This document shows positions 32,624 through 40,874 of a stretch of 64,000 nt of DNA, piece after piece (position 1 is the first letter of the stretch; each line of letters opens with the position of its first letter). Made by a program: the position numbers and the translations under genes. Under the pieces are notes generated by a model. The model saw only the letters and a program-made list of their open reading frames with translations, was not told where the DNA came from and did no database searches. Source of the DNA: Streptomyces sp. NBC_00162 (lineage in GTDB: Bacteria; Actinomycetota; Actinomycetes; Streptomycetales; Streptomycetaceae); assembly GCF_024611995.1 (NCBI RefSeq), contig NZ_CP102509.1:7378001-7442000 (forward strand), in the 5' to 3' direction.

Positions 32624-33562
32624 TTAGGCCAGGGCGCTCAGCCCCGGTACGAAGGCCACCAGCAGCGGTACCGCCGGGACCAGGGCGGCCGTCGCCGTCA
32701 GCCGGAGCCGGTTCATCGCGGAGAGCCGGGGCGCGGCCGACAGCAGCCGGCGCACCCGCTCCTGGACGTGCGCCTGCGGGGCCGCGGAGGGCCCGAACAC
32801 CCCGCGGTCCTCGTTCAGTCCGACCAGGGCCAGCGCGATCGTGAGCCGCCCGTACCGCCGCGAGGCCACGTCGTCGGCGGCCAGTTCGACCAGGCGGTGC
32901 ATCTCCGCCTCGAAGGCCGCGAAGACCGGCACCTGCGGGAACCCCCCGGCCAGTGCCCGCGAACAGTGCAGCAGCCAGTCGTGCCGGGCCGCCGCGTGCC
33001 CCTGCTCGTGGGCCAGTACGGCATCGAGCTGGCTCCCCTTCAGCCGGCCCAGTGCCGCCGTCGTGACCACCAGCTGCGGGGCCGCCCCCGGCAGCCACCA
33101 GGCGTCCGGCCGCGGGCCCTCCAGTACGACGAGCCGCGCGCCCGTGGGGTCCTCCCCGGGCAGCAGAGGGGCCCGCACCAGCAGTTCGCTGCCCTGGGCG
33201 CGCCGCCGGGCCCGCGCCCGCAGCACCTCCCGGGCCAGCATCGCCGCCGTCCACAGCGCCCCGCCGGCCAGCGCGAGCGCGGTGCCGGCGGCCCAGGGAC
33301 CGCCGGAAGCGCCCAGGGCGTAGGCGTCGACCACCCCGTGCGGGGCGGCGGCGAAGAGCCGTCCGCGCACCGCCTGCCAGGCCGCCGCCGCGCTGAGCAG
33401 CATCGACAGCCCGAGGCACAGGAGCACCGCGGCCACCACGCACTGCCACACCCACAGCGCCACGACGGGTTCGCGCTCGGGCCATCGGGCCCGGGCGAGC
33501 AGCCGGGGCGCGAGCACCGCGGTCAGGGCGCCGAGCATCAGGAGAACGGCGGGGACCATCAT
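32624..33562 (-). CDS. M56 (BlaR1/HtpX-like) membrane metallopeptidase
   Basis: 312 residues. Membrane helices at the start and middle, then the zinc site HEQGH (LDAVLAHEQGHAAARHDW) with the third ligand in VELAADDVAS, and a final hydrophobic segment. In most actinobacteria this peptidase follows a BlaI/CopY-type repressor that it regulates; here the upstream gene on the same strand is a DUF5134 protein and no BlaI gene is in view. The double ATG gives two possible starts. Confidence 0.88.
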   Translation of the reverse strand: MMVPAVLLMLGALTAVLAPRLLARARWPEREPVVALWVWQCVVAAVLLCLGLSMLLSAAAAWQAVRGRLFAAAPHGVVDAYALGASGGPWAAGTALALAGGALWTAAMLAREVLRARARRRAQGSELLVRAPLLPGEDPTGARLVVLEGPRPDAWWLPGAAPQLVVTTAALGRLKGSQLDAVLAHEQGHAAARHDWLLHCSRALAGGFPQVPVFAAFEAEMHRLVELAADDVASRRYGRLTIALALVGLNEDRGVFGPSAAPQAHVQERVRRLLSAAPRLSAMNRLRLTATAALVPAVPLLVAFVPGLSALA

Positions 33563-33643
33563 GGCCGCCAGCCTATGAGCGCGGGGCTACCTGCGGGTAC
33601 GGTCGCGGGGCATTGGTGACGCAGGACACGTGTGCCCGGACCG

Positions 33644-34180
33644 TCACATGGTGAGCAGCATGGCCAACATCCCCATTCCCATGGCCAGTCGGCAGGCCCG
33701 TGTCAGCTCGGCCGACTCGGCCGGCGCCACCGGGTACGTCCTTTGCGCGCCGCCGCCGCCCGCCGCGACCAGCCGGGCCCCGCCCAGCAGGACGTACCCC
33801 GCGTAGTAGAGCAGCAGCAGTCCGGTGACCAGGGGCAGCCCCCCGCCGTGCCCGTACCCGGCGGCCGTCGTCAGCGCCATGTACGCCATGGCCAGCGAGC
33901 CGACCAGGTGGTGCGCGTGGTGCACCCCGCCGCGCAGCAGCCACACCGCGTGCAGGGCGGCGCCGCTGAACACCGCCCCGAGCACGAGCGCCTGCCACCC
34001 GTCACGGTCCCCGAGGGGCACGGCCATCAGCGCCATGCCGAACGCCATCACGGTCTCCCCGGCCGCGGCGCCGCCCGATCTGCGCACTTGCCGGAGGCAG
34101 TACGCTCCGCTCACCGCGCACAGCACGACGAGCAGCCAGGCGGAGGCGAAGTCGGCGGAGGACATGGCGGAACCGTGCAC
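33644..34180 (-). CDS. DUF5134 membrane protein
   Basis: 178 residues with five hydrophobic segments and a His-rich loop (GGVHHAHHLVGSLAMAYMA) characteristic of DUF5134, a small actinobacterial membrane family often found with M56 peptidases. GTG 34180 has GGAGG seven bases upstream and is better placed than the ATG five codons later. The His cluster in a membrane loop hints at metal handling. Function unknown. Confidence 0.8.
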   Translation of the reverse strand: MHGSAMSSADFASAWLLVVLCAVSGAYCLRQVRRSGGAAAGETVMAFGMALMAVPLGDRDGWQALVLGAVFSGAALHAVWLLRGGVHHAHHLVGSLAMAYMALTTAAGYGHGGGLPLVTGLLLLYYAGYVLLGGARLVAAGGGGAQRTYPVAPAESAELTRACRLAMGMGMLAMLLTM

Positions 34181-34311
34181 GGCGGAACCTCCCGGTTCGT
34201 CGGCGTCACGGGAAGAGATGCCCCTCTCACACCGCCCTCACTCGGCCCCGGGATACGCTCTCCCTGCCGTACCCGGTATGGCACATGCCACCGCGCAGAA
34301 CGGAGTCACCG

Positions 34312-34851
34312 ATGTCGACCGCCAACCCCGCCGCCCTCAGCTTCCGCAGTGCCGTCGAGGCGGACGTGACCGAGCTGGTGGCCCTCGTCGAGTCGGCCTA
34401 CCGCGGTGAGGTCAGCCGCGGCGGCTGGACCACGGAGGCGGACTACCTGGACGGGCAGCGCACCGACCCGGACGGGGTCCGCCAGATCATCGACGCTGCC
34501 GACAGCACCCTGATCGTCGTCGAGCGCGCGGACGAGCTCGTGGCCTGCTGCCAGCTCGAACACCGCGGGGACTACGTCTACTTCGGGATGTTCGCGGTCC
34601 GCCCCGGGCTCCAGGGCGCGGGCCTCGGCAAGGAGATCCTGGCCGAGGCCGAGCGTCGCGCCATCGAGACGTGGGGCGCCAAGGAGATGCGGATGACGGT
34701 GGTGAACGTACGGGAGGAGCTCATCGCCTACTACGTGCGCCGCGGCTACCGGCGCACCGGCGAGCTGAGCCCCTTCCCCTACGGTGACGAGCGCTTCGGC
34801 GTCCCGCTCCGCGACGACCTGGCCTTCGAGCTGCTGGTCAAGTCGCTGTAG
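34312..34851 (+). CDS. GNAT-family N-acetyltransferase
   Basis: 179 residues. The acetyl-CoA loop is FAVRPGLQGAGLGKEIL near residue 95, a normal GNAT motif A, followed by MRMTVVNVREELIAYYVRRGYRRTGE, the motif B helix and strand. GGAG lies six bases before the ATG. Substrate unknown. It is divergent from DUF5134 and convergent with the phosphodiesterase gene, standing alone. Confidence 0.9.
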   Translation: MSTANPAALSFRSAVEADVTELVALVESAYRGEVSRGGWTTEADYLDGQRTDPDGVRQIIDAADSTLIVVERADELVACCQLEHRGDYVYFGMFAVRPGLQGAGLGKEILAEAERRAIETWGAKEMRMTVVNVREELIAYYVRRGYRRTGELSPFPYGDERFGVPLRDDLAFELLVKSL

Positions 34852-34876
34852 CCGAACGCCCGGCGCGCCCCGCCCG

Positions 34877-35569
34877 CTACGCGGTGAAGCGGCCGGTGCT
34901 GCGGATCTCCGGGAAGTCGGTCGCCGCGCCGTCCAGGCCGAGCGCCCGCGCGAGCCGCAGCTGGTCGAGGGTGTTGACGGTCCAGCCGGTCACCCGCAGC
35001 CCGGACGCGTGCGCCGATTCGACGGTCTCCAGGGTGAGCCGCCGGATGTCCAGGGCGATCGTCGCCGCACCGGCGGCCGTCGCCCGGTCCACGGCGTCCT
35101 CGGCGTCGTCGCCGGGAGCGGTCGCCTGCAGCACGGTCCGGACGCCCGGCACCAGCCGCGTGACCTCGACGAGCAGCGCGTCGTCGGAGGAGGCCACCTC
35201 CACCCGGGCGGTCAGGTCGCGGCGCAGGAGCAGCTCCGCGAGCACCCCGACGGCGGCCCGGTCCCGTACGGAGACCTGGAGCGGGGTCCGGACCGCGTCC
35301 AGGACGTCCTCGAACACCGGCACGTGCTCGCCCTGGCCGGCGTCCAGTCCGCGCAGCTCGGCCAGGGTCAGATCGGCGACGGCCCCCGAGCCGTCGGTGG
35401 TCCGGTCCACCTCGGGGTCGTGCAGGGCGACGAGGGCGCCGTCCTTGCTCAGCTGGACGTCCAGAGCGATGACGTCCATGCCGGAACGTTCCGCTCGCAG
35501 ATACGACCGCAGGGTGTTCTCCGGTTCGACACCCATGACCCCGCGGTGACCGATGGTGAGGAAAGTCAA
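34877..35569 (-). CDS. Glycerophosphodiester phosphodiesterase
   Basis: 230 residues, the compact bacterial GDPD domain. It begins with a TTG start and MTFLTIGHRGVMGVEPENT, the HRG...PENT metal and catalytic segment, then LDVQLSKDGALVALHDPEVDRTTDG with the second catalytic histidine in HDP, and TGWTVNTLDQLR near the end. The usual E-x-D before the histidine is LDVQ here, so one metal ligand position (normally Glu-Leu-Asp) is changed to Ala-Leu-Asp and activity may be altered. GAGAG precedes the TTG. Confidence 0.87.
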   Translation of the reverse strand: MTFLTIGHRGVMGVEPENTLRSYLRAERSGMDVIALDVQLSKDGALVALHDPEVDRTTDGSGAVADLTLAELRGLDAGQGEHVPVFEDVLDAVRTPLQVSVRDRAAVGVLAELLLRRDLTARVEVASSDDALLVEVTRLVPGVRTVLQATAPGDDAEDAVDRATAAGAATIALDIRRLTLETVESAHASGLRVTGWTVNTLDQLRLARALGLDGAATDFPEIRSTGRFTA

Positions 35570-35760
35570 GGTTCTCTCGCTTCCGTCGACGGCGGCTCCC
35601 CGCGCGGACGCGGTGTCCCGACCGGCCGCGCGCGATGAGGACGCATGCTAGTGCGCCGAGGGTGCGAAGGGACCGCCCGTGCAAGGCCCCGGAGAAGCGC
35701 ACCGGCCGCTTCCCGTCGGGGTTGTGAGCCCCTGCGAGGCCGGTGGCGGTGGCGGCGCCG

Positions 35761-36390
35761 TCACCCGGGCGTGGGCGCGTCCCCGCCGGCTTGACGGGCC
35801 TCGCCGGTCAGATCGGCCAGATCGGTCAGGAGGGCTTCGCCCAGCTCCAGTTCCGCGAGGTGCTGCCGCTCGCTCCAGCGCAGCGCGAGTGCGGGGAAGG
35901 CCCACTCCGCGACCGCACCCGCCTGCTCCATGGCTTCCCGTACGGCGGCCAGCTCGGCCCGGGTGCGCTCCAGGTGCTCGCCGACCATCGCGCGCAGCCG
36001 CTCCGGCTCGGCCAGGTGTCCGAGCCAGACCCGCAGGAGCAGTCCGTGCTTGAGCACCGGGGGCCCGGCCTCCGCCGTGTCGGCGGCCCAGCCGGCCAGT
36101 GCTTCGCGTCCCGCGTCGGTGATGGCGTAGCGCCGCTTGGCCCGCGCCTCCTCGGGCCCCGAGCGCGCGGAAGCCGCGTAGCCGAGCTCCTCCAGGCGGC
36201 GCAGCTCGGCGTAGATCTGGCTGATGGCGGGTGACCAGTAGAAGAAGCGGAGCGAGGAGTCCGCCCACTTCTTCAGCTCGTAGCCCGTGCGCTCCCCGGG
36301 GAAGGAAAGAAGGCCGAGAACCGCCCACGCGGTCGGCGGCAACTCCTGCCTCCCCGTCTCTTGCTTCTTCGACTTCTGACTACTAGTCAT
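35761..36390 (-). CDS. PadR-family regulator
   Basis: 209 residues. The winged-helix domain starts at TAWAVLGLLSFPGERTGYELKKW and continues SPAISQIYAELRRLEELGYA and KRRYAITDAGREALAGW, the standard PadR reading. A C-terminal helical dimerisation domain of about 90 residues follows. AGGA stands just before the ATG. The start codon lies within a perfect 13-bp palindrome and the gene is divergent, with a 49-base gap, from a flavin-dependent monooxygenase, its probable target. Confidence 0.92.
   Translation of the reverse strand: MTSSQKSKKQETGRQELPPTAWAVLGLLSFPGERTGYELKKWADSSLRFFYWSPAISQIYAELRRLEELGYAASARSGPEEARAKRRYAITDAGREALAGWAADTAEAGPPVLKHGLLLRVWLGHLAEPERLRAMVGEHLERTRAELAAVREAMEQAGAVAEWAFPALALRWSERQHLAELELGEALLTDLADLTGEARQAGGDAPTPG
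36377..36389. promoter_or_regulatory. Perfect palindrome at the padR start
   Basis: TGACTACTAGTCA is a perfect 13-bp inverted repeat that covers the first codons of the PadR gene. PadR proteins often bind such sites near their own start, so this is a candidate autoregulatory operator that also faces the divergent monooxygenase promoter. Confidence 0.5.
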
Positions 36391-36439
36391 ATTCCTAATT
36401 GAAGTAAGACCGGGCACGGGACGCAACCCTGGAGGCACC

Positions 36440-37564
36440 GTGAAATTCTCCGTGATCTTCGAAGCTCAGCTCGCCGACCCGACCGTGGAGCGGGAGCACC
36501 AGGTGATCCGCGACTGCGTGGAGCAGGCCGTGCTCGCCGAGCGGATGGGTTTCGACCGGATCTGGGCGGTCGAACACCACTCGCTGAAGTGGTACGCGCA
36601 CATGTCGGCCCCCGAGATCTTCCTGACCTGGGTCGCGGCCAGGACCAGCACCATACGCATCGGGCACGGCGTCGTGTGCATGCCCTTCAACTTCAACCAC
36701 CCGGTCCGGGTCGCCGAACGGGCCGCGATGCTCGACCTGCTCTCCGGCGGGCGGCTCGACCTCGGGGCCGGGCGCGGGGGCACCGAGCAGGAGACCTCGC
36801 TGTGCGGGGTGGACCGGGAGCGCACCACGGCGGAGGTCGAGGAGGCGCTGCGGATCATCGGCCGGGCCTGGCAGGAGGAGGAGCTGGAGTACCACGGCGA
36901 GCTGATCGACATCGACCCGCACCCGATCCTGCCACGGCCCGCGCAGACCCCGCACCCGCCGCTGTTCCTGGCGTGCAGCCGCGGCGAGACCCTGGTGCAG
37001 GCCGCCGAGCTGGGGATCGGGGCCCTGGTGATGGGCTTCGCCGGACCCGAGTCGATCGCGGGGATGCGGGCCGTCTACGACGCCGCGATCGCCGGGCGGG
37101 ACGGCAGCCGGTTCGTGTCGACCGCGGTCAACGACCACTTCTCGGTGCTCTGCCCGACCATCGTGCTCGACGACCGGGAGGAGGCGCGCCGGATCGGCAT
37201 CCGAGGCCAGCGGTTCTTCGCCCAGTCCATCGGCCACTGGTACGGCGGCGCGGGCATCCCGGACGAGGCCGTGGTCGCGGGAGCCGACGAGGCCGCCGAG
37301 ATGCGCAAGGCGGCCGAGCAGGTCGTGGCCCGGCTGCACGAGCTGGACATCCCGGTCCGGCCGACCTCGACGGCCACCTTCCAGGCCGACCACGCCTACG
37401 GCAGCGCCGATGACGCCATCGCCCACGTGGAACGGCTGAAGGAGGCGGGGGCCGACGAGATCATGTGTCTGATCCAGATGGGCACCGTGGAGCAGGAGGC
37501 CTGTCTGGAGACCCTGCGGCAGTGGGGCGAGAAGGTCATCCCCCACTTCCGGGGCCGGCGATGA
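36440..37564 (+). CDS. LLM-class flavin-dependent monooxygenase
   Basis: 374 residues of the bacterial luciferase-like TIM barrel. It reads MKFSVIFEAQ, AERMGFDRIWAVEHHSLKWYAH, IGHGVVCMPFNFNHPVRVAERAAML with DLLSGGRLDLGAGRG, the conserved block that holds FMN. Members oxidise ketones, alkanes or heterocycles with FMNH2 from a partner reductase. GTG 36440 has GGAGG four bases upstream. The next gene, an esterase, overlaps it by 4 bases, suggesting oxidation followed by ester hydrolysis, under control of the divergent PadR. Confidence 0.92.
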   Translation: MKFSVIFEAQLADPTVEREHQVIRDCVEQAVLAERMGFDRIWAVEHHSLKWYAHMSAPEIFLTWVAARTSTIRIGHGVVCMPFNFNHPVRVAERAAMLDLLSGGRLDLGAGRGGTEQETSLCGVDRERTTAEVEEALRIIGRAWQEEELEYHGELIDIDPHPILPRPAQTPHPPLFLACSRGETLVQAAELGIGALVMGFAGPESIAGMRAVYDAAIAGRDGSRFVSTAVNDHFSVLCPTIVLDDREEARRIGIRGQRFFAQSIGHWYGGAGIPDEAVVAGADEAAEMRKAAEQVVARLHELDIPVRPTSTATFQADHAYGSADDAIAHVERLKEAGADEIMCLIQMGTVEQEACLETLRQWGEKVIPHFRGRR

Positions 37565-38598
37565 CCGACCCCCGACCCCGCCCCGCGGACCGGCTCGGCC
37601 CCGCCGACCGCCTCGACCCCGCTGTCCGGCCCTACGTCGAAGCGCTGACCGCCGCCTTCCCGGATGTCGGCGGGAGCGTCACCGACGCCGACGAGGCCCG
37701 GCGCATTCTGGCGGCCGCGCCCCGGCAGCCGGCGGACCCGCCCCGCGTCGGAGCCGTCGAGGACCGGACGGTCCCCGGCCCGTCCGGAGCCCCCCCGGTC
37801 CCCGTACGGATCTACCTGCCCGACCCCGAGGAGTGGCCCGGGCCGCGCCCCACCGTGGTCTTCCTGCACGGCGGCGGCTTCGTCCTCTGTGACCTGGACA
37901 CCCATGACACCACCGCACGCACCCTCTCCCGGTCGGCCGGCGCGGCCGTGGTCTCGGTGGACTACCGGCGGGCTCCCGAGCACCGGTTCCCGGCCGCCCT
38001 GGAGGACGCGTATGCCGCACTGTGCTGGGCCGGCGGACACGTCGGCGAACTGGGCGGCGACCCGGGCGCCCTGGTGGTCGCAGGGGACAGCGCCGGGGGC
38101 AACCTCGCCGCCGCCTCGCTGCTGATGGCCCGGGACCACCGGAAGTACAGGGGACCGGCCGTCGCCCTCCAGGTGCTCGTCTATCCCGCCCTGGACGCCG
38201 CCCAGGCCGGCGGGTCGTACCGGACGTACGCCGAGGGCTGCTTCCTGACCGCCGCGCACCTGCGCTGGTTCTGGGAGCAGTACCTGGGCCCTGACGGGGA
38301 CGGCGGGCATCCGCTGGCCTCCCCGCTGCGCGCGGACCTGACCGGGCTGCCGCCCGCGCACCTGGTGGTCGCCGGGTGCGATCCGCTGCGGGACGACGGA
38401 CGGGCGTACCACCGCAGGCTGACCGCGTGCGGAGTTCCCTCGGTCCTCGACGCCCATCCCGGGATGTTCCACGGCTTCCTGGCACTGGCCGGCGTCCTGC
38501 CACAGGCCCGGGAGGCCATGGCGCGACTGGGCGGAGCCATCGATTCCACGCTGACGAACGGGAAGACTTCCGGTGAAGCGGGGGGTATCACAGGATAA
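37561..38598 (+). CDS. Alpha/beta hydrolase of the hormone-sensitive-lipase family
   Basis: 345 residues. The oxyanion motif HGGGF is in VFLHGGGFVLCDL, the nucleophile is S177 in GDSAGG, and the late DPLRDDG and HGF segments supply the acid and histidine; this is the HSL (alpha/beta hydrolase fold-3) group, which cleaves short-chain esters. ATG 37561 overlaps the monooxygenase stop by 4 bases, so both are translated together. A Baeyer-Villiger-like oxidation and ester cleavage would fit the pair but is inference. Confidence 0.92.
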   Translation: MTDPRPRPADRLGPADRLDPAVRPYVEALTAAFPDVGGSVTDADEARRILAAAPRQPADPPRVGAVEDRTVPGPSGAPPVPVRIYLPDPEEWPGPRPTVVFLHGGGFVLCDLDTHDTTARTLSRSAGAAVVSVDYRRAPEHRFPAALEDAYAALCWAGGHVGELGGDPGALVVAGDSAGGNLAAASLLMARDHRKYRGPAVALQVLVYPALDAAQAGGSYRTYAEGCFLTAAHLRWFWEQYLGPDGDGGHPLASPLRADLTGLPPAHLVVAGCDPLRDDGRAYHRRLTACGVPSVLDAHPGMFHGFLALAGVLPQAREAMARLGGAIDSTLTNGKTSGEAGGITG

Positions 38599-38614
38599 TT
38601 TCCCGAGATACCTC

Positions 38615-38644
38615 TTGAACGGGAGAGCCTCCGCCGCTTACGCT
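38615..38644 (+). promoter_or_regulatory. Probable promoter of the DUF6421 operon
   Basis: TTGAAC (38615-38620), 18 bases, TACGCT (38639-38644). Expected start of transcription about 38651, 29 bases before the ATG. Confidence 0.45.
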
Positions 38645-38679
38645 GCCTTGACGTGAGGTTCTCCTGTGGAGGAAGTGAC

Positions 38680-40086
38680 ATGACGGAAACTCTTGTGCCG
38701 GGTGCCGGCGGTGCCGTGATAACCGCCGGGGCGCGGGTGGTCGACCACCCCGCGTGGCCCGCGCTCAAGGCCGCCGTGGAGGAGATCCGCCCCTGGCAGG
38801 CCAATGACGGCTCGATCGACTTCGAGGCCGCCGGCGCCCCCACCCGGGCCGAGGCCGAGTCCGCGGTCGAGTGCGTGATCGAGGGCGTCGAGGCGCTGTC
38901 CCCGCTGCTCCCGCACGCCGCGGCCTACCACCAGGCGCTCGTCGCGGACCTGCGCAAGTGGGTCGCCGACGACTTCCGGGTGCCGGACTTCCTCGACTCC
39001 CTGCTGGCCTTCCAGCCGGCCGCCGAGCGCACCGACGGTCTGCAGCACCTCGTGGTCTTCCCCATGTACACGCAAAACGGCAACCCGGACCGCAACCTGG
39101 AGGCCGTCGCGCTCCGGATGGTGTGGCCCGAGTGGCTCGCCGAGCTGGAGCGCACCCGGTACGACAACCCGCTCTTCCTCGGCATCACCTTCGAGGACTT
39201 CACCCCGGGTTACGACACCAACTCCGCCGTGCTCTTCCCGGAGACCATCGCCGTGCGCGAGGCCCCCGAGCGCTTCACCTGGGGCGGCATCTTCTGCGAC
39301 CGCGAGGCCGCCCGCTACCGCAAGGTCACCGAGGCCGCGGTCGACATCCTGGGCATCGAGCTGCCCGAGGACATCGCCGCCATGGTCCAGGACCAGGAGC
39401 GCTGCGAGAAGGCCTTCGTCCTGTGGGACATGGTCCACGACCGCACTCACAGCCACGGCGACCTGCCGTTCGACCCCTTCATGATCAAGCAGCGCCAGCC
39501 GTTCTGGATGTACGGCCTGGAAGAGCTGCGCTGCGACCTCACCGCCTTCAAGGAGGCCGTGAAGCTGGAGTCCGAGGGCAACGAGCACGGCCGTGACGTC
39601 CAGTACGCCGTCCTCTTCGACCGGATGTTCCGCTTCCCGGTCTCCGGCGACCGCAACCGCAACTACGACGGTCTCGGCGGCCAGCTGCTCTTCGCGTACC
39701 TCCACAAGCACGACGTCGTGCGCTGGACGGACAACAAGCTGAAGATCGACTGGATGCGTGCCCCGCAGGTCACCAACCAGCTGTGCGCCGAGATCGAGGA
39801 CCTCTACCGGGCCGGCATCGACCGCCCGAAGCTGGTCCACTGGTTCAAGGCCTACGACCTGGTCTCGACGTACCTCGCCCCGCACCCGGGGTCCAAGTGG
39901 GCCAAGGGCCCCGACGCCCTCGACATGACGCAGCCTCCGCGCAAGCTCGTTGACGACGTGCTTCCGGACGAGTTTCCGCTCAGCATGTTCTATGAGGCGC
40001 TCGCCAAGAAGCTCAAGGGCGTGATCGCCTCGACCAAGGGCATCACCGCCCTCAACGCCGAGCAGGCCGAGCGAGTCGCCGCGTGA
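38680..40086 (+). CDS. DUF6421 family protein, function unknown
   Basis: 468 residues without a signal peptide or membrane segment. It is rich in acidic and aromatic residues and holds conserved-looking blocks such as VVFPMYTQNGNPDRN, WDMVHDRTHSHGDLPFDPF (a His-rich cluster that could bind metal) and FDRMFRFPVSGDRNRNYDG. I recognise it as the actinobacterial DUF6421 family, for which no activity is known. GGAGGA stands six bases before the ATG. A dehydrogenase and a PLP lyase follow in the same operon with coupled starts. Confidence 0.75.
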   Translation: MTETLVPGAGGAVITAGARVVDHPAWPALKAAVEEIRPWQANDGSIDFEAAGAPTRAEAESAVECVIEGVEALSPLLPHAAAYHQALVADLRKWVADDFRVPDFLDSLLAFQPAAERTDGLQHLVVFPMYTQNGNPDRNLEAVALRMVWPEWLAELERTRYDNPLFLGITFEDFTPGYDTNSAVLFPETIAVREAPERFTWGGIFCDREAARYRKVTEAAVDILGIELPEDIAAMVQDQERCEKAFVLWDMVHDRTHSHGDLPFDPFMIKQRQPFWMYGLEELRCDLTAFKEAVKLESEGNEHGRDVQYAVLFDRMFRFPVSGDRNRNYDGLGGQLLFAYLHKHDVVRWTDNKLKIDWMRAPQVTNQLCAEIEDLYRAGIDRPKLVHWFKAYDLVSTYLAPHPGSKWAKGPDALDMTQPPRKLVDDVLPDEFPLSMFYEALAKKLKGVIASTKGITALNAEQAERVAA

Positions 40087-40112
40087 GCGACCGCCCACAG
40101 GAGGCTGTACAG

Positions 40113-40874
40113 ATGAACGGCTCCGGGAACGGCAACGGAAAGCTGCACGGGGCGGTAGTGGCGGTGGCCGGGGCCGGTGGCCCCGCCGGCCGCGCCACCC
40201 TGCTCCGCCTCGCCGAGGCGGGTGCCGTGGTCGTCGCGTCCGACGCCGATGCGGCGCGGCTCGCCGAGGCGGTGGACGCGGCGCGCTACGCCCACGGCGG
40301 CGCCAGCATCACCGGTGACACGGTGGACCTGCTCGACCTCGCGGCCACCAAGGCCTGGGCCGAGCAGATCGAGAAGGAGTTCGGCCGGATCGACGGGCTG
40401 GTCCACCTGGTCGGCGGCTGGCGCGGCAGCGCCTCCTTCACCGAGACCGACCTCGCGGACTGGGCCTTCCTGGAGAAGCTGCTCATCCGCACCGTCCAGC
40501 ACACCTCGCTCGCCTTCCACGACGGACTGCTGCGCAGCGACCGCGGCCGCTACGTCCTGGTCAGCCAGTCCGGCGCGCACAAGCCGGTCGCCAACAACGC
40601 CGCGTACAACGCGGGCAAGGCGGCGGCCGAGGCCTGGACCCTGGCCCTCGCGGACTCCTTCCGCAAGGCGGGGGGCGAGGAAGGCCCGGGCGCGGCGGCT
40701 GCGATCCTGGTCATCAAGGCACTGGTGCACGACGCGATGCGCGCCGAGCGTCCCAATGCGAAGTTCGCGGGCTTCACCGACGTCAAGGAGCTGGCCGAGG
40801 CCATCGCCGGCGTCTGGGAGCGACCCGCAATCGATGTGAACGGACAGCGTCTGTGGCTCACTCCGCAACCGTGA
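40113..40874 (+). CDS. Short-chain dehydrogenase/reductase
   Basis: 253 residues. The cofactor loop is VAVAGAGGPAGRATLL (a GxxxGxG variant) near residues 13-28, an acidic residue follows the second strand (VVVASDADAARL), favouring NAD, and the active site is S in LVSQSG with Y165-x3-K169 in AAYNAGKAAAE. The ATG at 40113 has AGGAGG eight bases upstream and is preferred over a GTG at 40083 that overlaps the DUF6421 stop. Likely the second gene of the DUF6421 operon. Confidence 0.9.
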   Translation: MNGSGNGNGKLHGAVVAVAGAGGPAGRATLLRLAEAGAVVVASDADAARLAEAVDAARYAHGGASITGDTVDLLDLAATKAWAEQIEKEFGRIDGLVHLVGGWRGSASFTETDLADWAFLEKLLIRTVQHTSLAFHDGLLRSDRGRYVLVSQSGAHKPVANNAAYNAGKAAAEAWTLALADSFRKAGGEEGPGAAAAILVIKALVHDAMRAERPNAKFAGFTDVKELAEAIAGVWERPAIDVNGQRLWLTPQP

